Shown here: positions 58,620 to 64,000 of the stretch, piece by piece | Layout: every line of letters begins with the position of its first letter | How positions within the stretch are numbered: the stretch's first letter is position 1 | NCBI GenBank assembly: GCA_013176395.1 | Contig: JABMLP010000015.1 | Span: 248,001 to 312,000 of the forward strand | Source: Venturia oleaginea | Taxonomy: Eukaryota; Ascomycota; Dothideomycetes; Venturiales; Venturiaceae | Direction of reading: 5' to 3' | Length of the DNA: 64,000 nucleotides | The notes under the pieces: generated by a model | Seen by the model: the letters and a program-made list of their open reading frames with translations, nothing else | Databases searched by the model: none | What the model was told of the DNA's origin: nothing | Made by a program: the position numbers and the translations under genes

Positions 58620-61203
58620 TATAAACAGAAGTGTTGGATGAGCGATTTAATTGACTTAGGGCCTTCATGGAACGGACATATCATCTCGGTGGCAATTATG
58701 ATTATGGGTGGAATTCTGAGATTGACCTGGTCAAAGTTCCCACGCAATCATATAAGAGTTACGAAAAGAGCCCATCTACTCTGTCGTCCGGGCAATGTAT
58801 TCGTCAACTCGTATTTGCCATGGGGAATTCTCGGTCAGATTTGCGATGCCGAAAATCATGATCGCCAGTAGTCGTTCTCTGGCAATTTGATGAAGAGATT
58901 TCCTGGGGTCTGTTTTTTTGTAAGAACACTTTGTTCATCAAGAGCGGGTCTTAGTTGCTATTCTTGGAGGTGAATTTAAACGGAATTCCTAAAAGAGTAA
59001 CAATTCGAGCAGCTTTGTAAGCGGGCCAAAGTGCGACACTCAGGGCAACAGACGCGATCAATAGTGGTAGTAAGATACTAGTAACTACTTCACATCCCAC
59101 AACGACAACTCAAATCTCACCCCACGTTATCATCAGTCCCCATACGCACGGATTGCAATAAGAGGGATGTCCATGCTGTGACTGATCTCGCTGTTCTCTC
59201 AGCTCGTGCGAACATTGTCCTGCTCACTTTTCCAGAGACATCATCCTATCCTCATACGGCACCGCACACCACATACCAACCCTGGAAACTCTTCCGATGT
59301 CATCCTTCGAAACGGCATTATAATCTGTATATCTATTTATCCCCCGAGTAACTGTGCTCACCCAACCGATCAACCGGGTGTCGCATAAATCTTCATGAGC
59401 GGGAGATGAGACGAGACAAAATAAACACACATTTGCACATGCGAAGGCAGTCTGTATACGCACATAATCATGTTCTCATCATTTAAAGCTAGGGTTAATT
59501 AGTTGCATCAATTACAATAGGAGAAAGAATAGGATGTGCCGGGAAGTGCCAGAGTAGGCGATGTCGCCTGGGATCTGGCTTCTTCATTACAGAGAACATT
59601 TACTCACTGTAATTAGGCATTAGCGCCCAAACGGGCAGCACATTGAGCTCACCAATGCAGTGTCCTTAGATAGTAGCCCATCGTTGGAAACCAATTCGAA
59701 ATTAATGGCGATAATGTTCTGGTGAATTTATTCTCTACTATCGTCGGAAAATTATTATCGTCAAATTTGGATTGAGAGACTCCAAACTCAAAGGCGATCT
59801 TGGTTGGTGTGGCTTCGAAATGGCAGCCTCGCAGCGGCAGTTTTTCATACCGGATGCAATGTGCAACTTCATTATGATGATGTACTACCTTCCACCTAGA
59901 AGGTAATTTTTCTCGTTGAGTAGTCATTTCATTGATCCGCTGTTCCTATTCACTCAAACCTATGTCACGTTCATGTGTCTCAGCACGCTGTAAATGGACA
60001 GATGTCGACGACACTACCGTTTCTTAGAGCCTTGTTTACCGAGTTCTTCCCTCTTCATCTGCATGATTCTATTTACAGGCGCTCAATTATTGGCTCATAT
60101 CATCATTTGTGGCCTTTCTATTCTAGGTCACTAGAATGAAGCGACTATGGAGCTTTGCACAAGAGCATGGATAAGGACAGACAACAGCTCATGACCGAGT
60201 GCCTTCAAAGGCCTAAGGTTGATTGTCTCTCCTTCATACATTCCTCGGTCCCATCATCGCCGGCTCGTCTTGTGAAGGTAGGTATCACGATTAACCATAA
60301 GCGGAGACAAGGTTATTGGAGGATGCGCATGAGCACTTTCCGGCTTGACTATGCATATTCGATGTGGCCATTGCACGAGCCTGTTTCACAAAGTTTTTCT
60401 CGTTGCGCCGTAGCCAGTTCATCCGACGAAGTGGGAGAGGGTGGCATCGAACGAGAAAACGACCGACTCCAAGTTGTTTCCATAAAGCAATGGCACGCTG
60501 CGTAATGTCTTCGACTGACAGTTCGCTGTTAACGAGGTGCGCCTCAGCAGGCATGGTTCGCTTGAAGTTGAGAGCGGCCCCTTCAAGCCCTCGCCTGACG
60601 CTATACCTGTTATATCGCACGAGCTCGACCAGCCTTAAAAAGTGGAAAAGATAGGAGGATATAAAATTTGTCTATTAGCTTTGTCCATCATAGAACGTTT
60701 TATCTCTTCCAATCTTCCACAGCGTTCTGCTTTCTAGGTGTGTAACCTGGGATTTTGTCTTTGTTCACTCTGGACCTCCCAATCCACTATGGTCAAATCA
60801 CTCGTTCGTATCCCGTAACTTTCTCGCCACATAGGTTTTTTTTTAGATTTTCCTGTTATTAATGGGCCTCTTTTACCATCTCGTTAACTGTCTCTCCCTC
60901 TCTGTAGGGGTCTTATGAGGTCTTAGAATTTGGATTATAGTCTAAGCCTGATAAGAGAGCTATCCTTACCTGGCGGACGTAACCAAGCGCCACTTCATCG
61001 ATCCGATGCTGCCAATCCACTTGGCCTCACTTGAATAGCAGATTAACTTGGTTCTCTGACTGTTTGATTGTTTCCAGAAATAAGGCTCGAGTTCCTCTCG
61101 GTGCCATGTCTGACGACTTCGTCTGCTCCTTCACAACGACACGAAAGATCATTTCTGCGTATGCGCACCTGACCTTCCCAATTCAATACAACGTGAGCCT
61201 ACA
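58620..61203. other. Long non-coding region with one foldback element
   Basis: 2.6 kb with no supported gene. A foldback copy lies at 59684-59783. ORFs around 60155-60654 overlap on both strands and appear to be chance. Confidence 0.45.
59684..59783 (+). repeat. Foldback element copy 9 (diverged)
   Basis: Collinear with the family: CCAATTCGAAATTAATGGCGATAATGTTCTGG-type left arm, right arm CGGAAAATTATTATCGTCAAATTT, ending GAGAGACTCC. A/T-rich drift is visible. Confidence 0.55.
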
Positions 61204-61339
61204 TCTACAAGCCTGTAGTAGACTGCTACGTCTGCACTTACGCCAAATAGTCTGAAGGGCATGTACAACCCTGCACAGAAAGGAAGAGGACACCATTTGG
61301 CTTGGGTGCAGACGTAGCGGTCTACCGCGGGCTGGTAGA
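61204..61339. mobile_element. Foldback/MITE-like element
   Basis: A 31-bp inverted repeat (61218-61248 versus 61295-61325) with only four or five mismatches: core GTAGACTGCTACGTCTGCAC against GTGCAGACGTAGCGGTCTAC. Weaker pairing continues outward on both sides to about 61204 and 61339. There is no coding capacity, so it is non-autonomous. Confidence 0.65.
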
Positions 61340-61534
61340 CATATGCTCATGTTGTAGTGTGCACAAAAAGAAAGAGAAGGATACGCAAAAGCATTATGAA
61401 GAAAAGCAATTAGATGCCAGCAAGAGAAGTGCTATGAAAGGCTAAGAGAGGCCCTTGCGGCATACTCACTCGCTGCCCAAATAGACATATACAAGCAGAC
61501 AAGTCACCGTGTCCGGCATTTTTTCATTGCACAA

Positions 61535-62065
61535 TCAAGTGAGCACTTCTTGGAGAGCAAAAAGGAAGCAAGCCACGACTACGACGGCTGCGAAGAGCAG
61601 CACCGACAGGATTGGGATGTCGGACTCGCCCATGGGATCAAATATGGGTCCGGTATTCTTGCGAAACATTTTCATGTCCTGGTGTTGGAACTCCTTCGAA
61701 CGGTCTTGCTCCACACCAGTCTGGTCTTTCTCGCTGGAGATTACCGCCCTTTCCGCTACGTCCAAATCGGCCATTGGTCCATACTTGTAGCTTCGACCTT
61801 TCCATTGTGACGCGATGTCACCGAGCATGCCCCGAGGCTCGTCCTTGAGTTGCTGGGCTTGCTTATCATACACCAAGGCTGAGACATGACAGTCAGGAAC
61901 CTGGAGCGGGATGGTGTCCTGGACTTGGCTCATACCTGTCTCGAAAGATCGGGGAATGCTAGTCTTTGTAGCTTTCGAATCACCGCACACTTCGTCACAT
62001 AGCTCAACAATATTTTCCTTCTGCTTCTGGGTCTTAATCTGATCTTTTGTTTTCTTTCTGTTCAA
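61535..62065 (-). CDS. Possible tail-anchored hypothetical protein
   Basis: An open frame of 176 codons on the minus strand without a clear ATG at its 5' end; it probably begins in an upstream exon or at an internal Met. It is charged and Gln/Lys-rich and ends in a hydrophobic helix (ESDIPILSVLLFAAVVVVAC FLFAL), so a tail-anchored membrane protein is plausible. No family recognised. Confidence 0.35.
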   Translation of the reverse strand: MNRKKTKDQIKTQKQKENIVELCDEVCGDSKATKTSIPRSFETGMSQVQDTIPLQVPDCHVSALVYDKQAQQLKDEPRGMLGDIASQWKGRSYKYGPMADLDVAERAVISSEKDQTGVEQDRSKEFQHQDMKMFRKNTGPIFDPMGESDIPILSVLLFAAVVVVACFLFALQEVLT

Positions 62066-64000
62066 ATCGACGAAAGAGGCGAATTTCGAGGTCGAGAAAT
62101 ACCAACAGATTCACCATGGGTTTCGGAAGGACTAATCAGAGAACGCGTACTGGCATTGATCAACCTGTCGCCGCCAGCAAGTCCAAGAGTCACCTTCGGT
62201 CCTGGATTTTTCTTCTGCCCAACCAGAGGCTGGACTGAAGATCTGAATTCAAGGAGTGCATCATCCGATTCTGGAAAAGTTCTTGCTCCTCGGAGCTATG
62301 GTCTTTCCTCTGCGGCTGCGGCTGCGGCTTCGGCGCTCTCGGTGCCGTTGCCGCTCTAGCCGCTGCTCGTCAGGAGGAAGCCCGGCCCATTCATCTATTA
62401 GGAAGTCAGTCGGTGTCACAATGACTACTGACCACTAGACTATGTCGCCTATTCCGAGCGTAGTACTATGGTCTGGAGGGAATTACATGTTAGGACGCGG
62501 ATCACCTACCAGGTCCTAAAACATACTAAAAACAACAGAATCTACGAAAATTGGAGGTCCCGAGGCCCTTGGACATGAATCGTGTCCTAACATGTAATAT
62601 CCTCCAGACCATAGTACTACGATCATAAGCCGGATCAAGAGTCGACCTCATGCAGCCTATTAGTCACATCGGAAGCCCTCTCTGCACTGCTGGTTTGCAC
62701 GCTGTATAGCCGCTCTTCTTCTCCAGGCGTAGCAACACGGTGGAATCTCCATAAGTAACACTCATTGCATAAGGATAAGGAAATACATGTACCCCATGGT
62801 CGGCACTGGCTATAACTGAGCAGGTGTGGCTTGAGTGAGCCATATCCAAGTGCGAAGTGCAGGAACAGTGTGGTGACAGAATGATGTCGCTCTTGTCGCT
62901 ATGGTCGCGCAGTATCTGAGGTATGAGAGATTCACATGTCTGATGAGTTGTCACTTGATGGAAATCAGATAGCGACGTGTCGAATTAGGGTAACAATATG
63001 GATTGCGTTGACGGGAGAAGGCTGATTGATAAGATGGATGGTAGAGCTTGGATATTCGATGTCTGTTGGGCTCTGGCGTTGATGTGTCGTTCAGAAATAG
63101 GTTTCACAAATGCAAAATGGGTACACATCCGACCTGGCGAAAGGCAGCTCCAGCCACAGTCTTTATAGAGCTATTAAGCTGCTTGTTAGTTGGAAATACC
63201 ACACAGTCATGAGAAAAATGTCTCGGTTTTGCCTCCAGCAAAAGTGAAAGGCGTGTTTCCCAATTAGGATTACCAACCGCGAGAATAGTCAATTTCAATC
63301 ACCACGTCTTAGTAGCGAGAGAGCAAGATAAGACAATACCTAGCTAGGCTGATTTGTATCGTCATCCAATTCAATAGGTGATTGCTCCGCAGCGGACGAC
63401 CTCGGGTTGTCGACTTCTAGGGCCCGAATGAGTTACTAGGGAGCCGAATATCTCCTGCCGGTTCACGCAAATCCTGATTTTGAATCGCGGATGATTGCAA
63501 AGACACCGTTATCGGTATTCGACAGGATCTACCAAGTACCAACAGAAACTTGACCTCGATGAACGAATGAACGTCCGCTAATACCCCTGTACCTACATCA
63601 CAATCCATCATACATCGAGGCTGAGTTGTCTAGGATGAAGCAACAGCAGCACCCGTATCAAGCGATAAGTACACAGCCTGCTAGCGAAAAGCGCGAAGTG
63701 CCATCGAAGAGCGTGAAGAGCTGCTTTAAACAGCCCTCTCTATCCTTTTGGCGGGTTTTGCCTTTATGTACCGCCTGATGATTGCGATCCTGCCTGCAGC
63801 CGCTCGTGATCAGAGTTATTCCAGCGGCTCCCAGCCATGAAACCCACGCTTTGGCAAGTTGGCAAGTTGACAAGTTGACATACACAGCCCGCGAAGCCAC
63901 GTACCCACCCGCATTTGTGTTGTGAGCATTGAGCATACCACCACCATGTCCAACTCTTCCTGAACTTTCCAATGTATGGATATTTTATGAGAAATAGTGA
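62066..64000. other. Non-coding region with a MITE
   Basis: No supported gene up to the window edge. A CGGCTG-type microsatellite lies at about 62320-62335 and the MITE at 62459-62621. Minus ORFs 62664-62954 and 63658-63972 lack motifs. Confidence 0.45.
62459..62621. mobile_element. MITE with ~37-bp terminal inverted repeats
   Basis: The left end (62459-62496) and right end (62584-62621) are inverted repeats of 38 bp with two mismatches: outer part TAGTACTATGGTCTGGAGG, inner part TTACATGTTAGGAC. The 87-bp interior is non-coding. A TA dinucleotide at each end is compatible with a Tc1/mariner-type TA target duplication, although the palindromic outer bases make the exact boundary ambiguous. 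The near-identical arms suggest a recent insertion. Confidence 0.8.

Noticed and set aside
63450..63560. Possible further foldback copy
   Set aside because: Only short TATCGGTATTCG-type similarity; the two arms could not be aligned with the family ends.

Overview
The window is nuclear DNA of a filamentous ascomycete (Pezizomycotina; Leotiomycetes is a guess from general gene character). The evidence is short GT-AG introns of about 49-80 nt with YAG acceptors, GC near 50%, a Zn2Cys6 regulator, Pro/Gln-rich proteins and fungal-type enzymes. I saw no operons, no tRNA or rRNA genes and no CRISPR array. Gene models were spliced by hand, requiring reading-frame continuity across each junction.

Layout. 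1-3631: 3' part of a large disordered, probably nuclear protein. 4387-5341: DEN1/SENP8-type NEDD8 protease. 6117-8548: Zn2Cys6 transcription factor. 9956-10627: small two-TM protein. 10694-11320: ORF broken by one TAG. 12809-15157: secreted VAO/BBE-type flavo-oxidase, converging on a secreted VOC-fold protein (16510-17010, minus). 17951-18517: small conserved-looking protein. 19228-22418: SERCA-type Ca2+-ATPase. 22976-28090: very long Pro/Gln-rich coiled-coil protein with an in-frame TAG at 27005. 30004-32471 (minus): splicing factor Prp39. 33380-34206: GST-fold enzyme. 34392-35860 (minus): decayed gene region. 38087-40860 (minus): conserved-looking unknown. 41579-44831 (minus): giant alpha/beta hydrolase. 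48288-49775 (minus): secreted class-3 lipase. 50703-51393: HIT-family Fhit/Hnt2 hydrolase. 51519-52372 (minus): weak gene. 52717-53177: small cysteine-rich secreted protein with an in-frame TAG. 53841-54324: gene relic. 54432-55187 and 55785-56218 (both minus): hypothetical proteins. 57666-58619: riboflavin kinase. From 58620 to 64000 there is almost no coding signal, but there are two foldback/MITE-like elements.

The genes are mostly independent housekeeping or secretory functions: ubiquitin-like deconjugation, splicing, ER calcium transport, FMN synthesis and dinucleoside polyphosphate hydrolysis, with secreted oxidase, lipase, VOC and Cys-rich proteins. No biosynthetic cluster is evident.

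Two signals stand out. First, a dispersed family of roughly 100-bp foldback elements (nine full or partial copies) with a palindromic core built on TCGATATCGATAAATTTCTGG. Copies sit inside introns of three genes (flavo-oxidase, PRP39, lipase) and between genes. This looks like an introner-like or intron-tolerated MITE family. Second, several otherwise intact reading frames are interrupted by exactly one stop codon. The best case is codon 1309 of the Pro/Gln-rich gene, where TGG TAG stands where I recall a Trp-Trp pair in homologues. That TAG lies in the loop of a perfect 5-bp hairpin, the context favoured by stage-specific A-to-I mRNA editing in filamentous ascomycetes. A nonsense mutation or sequence error remains possible.
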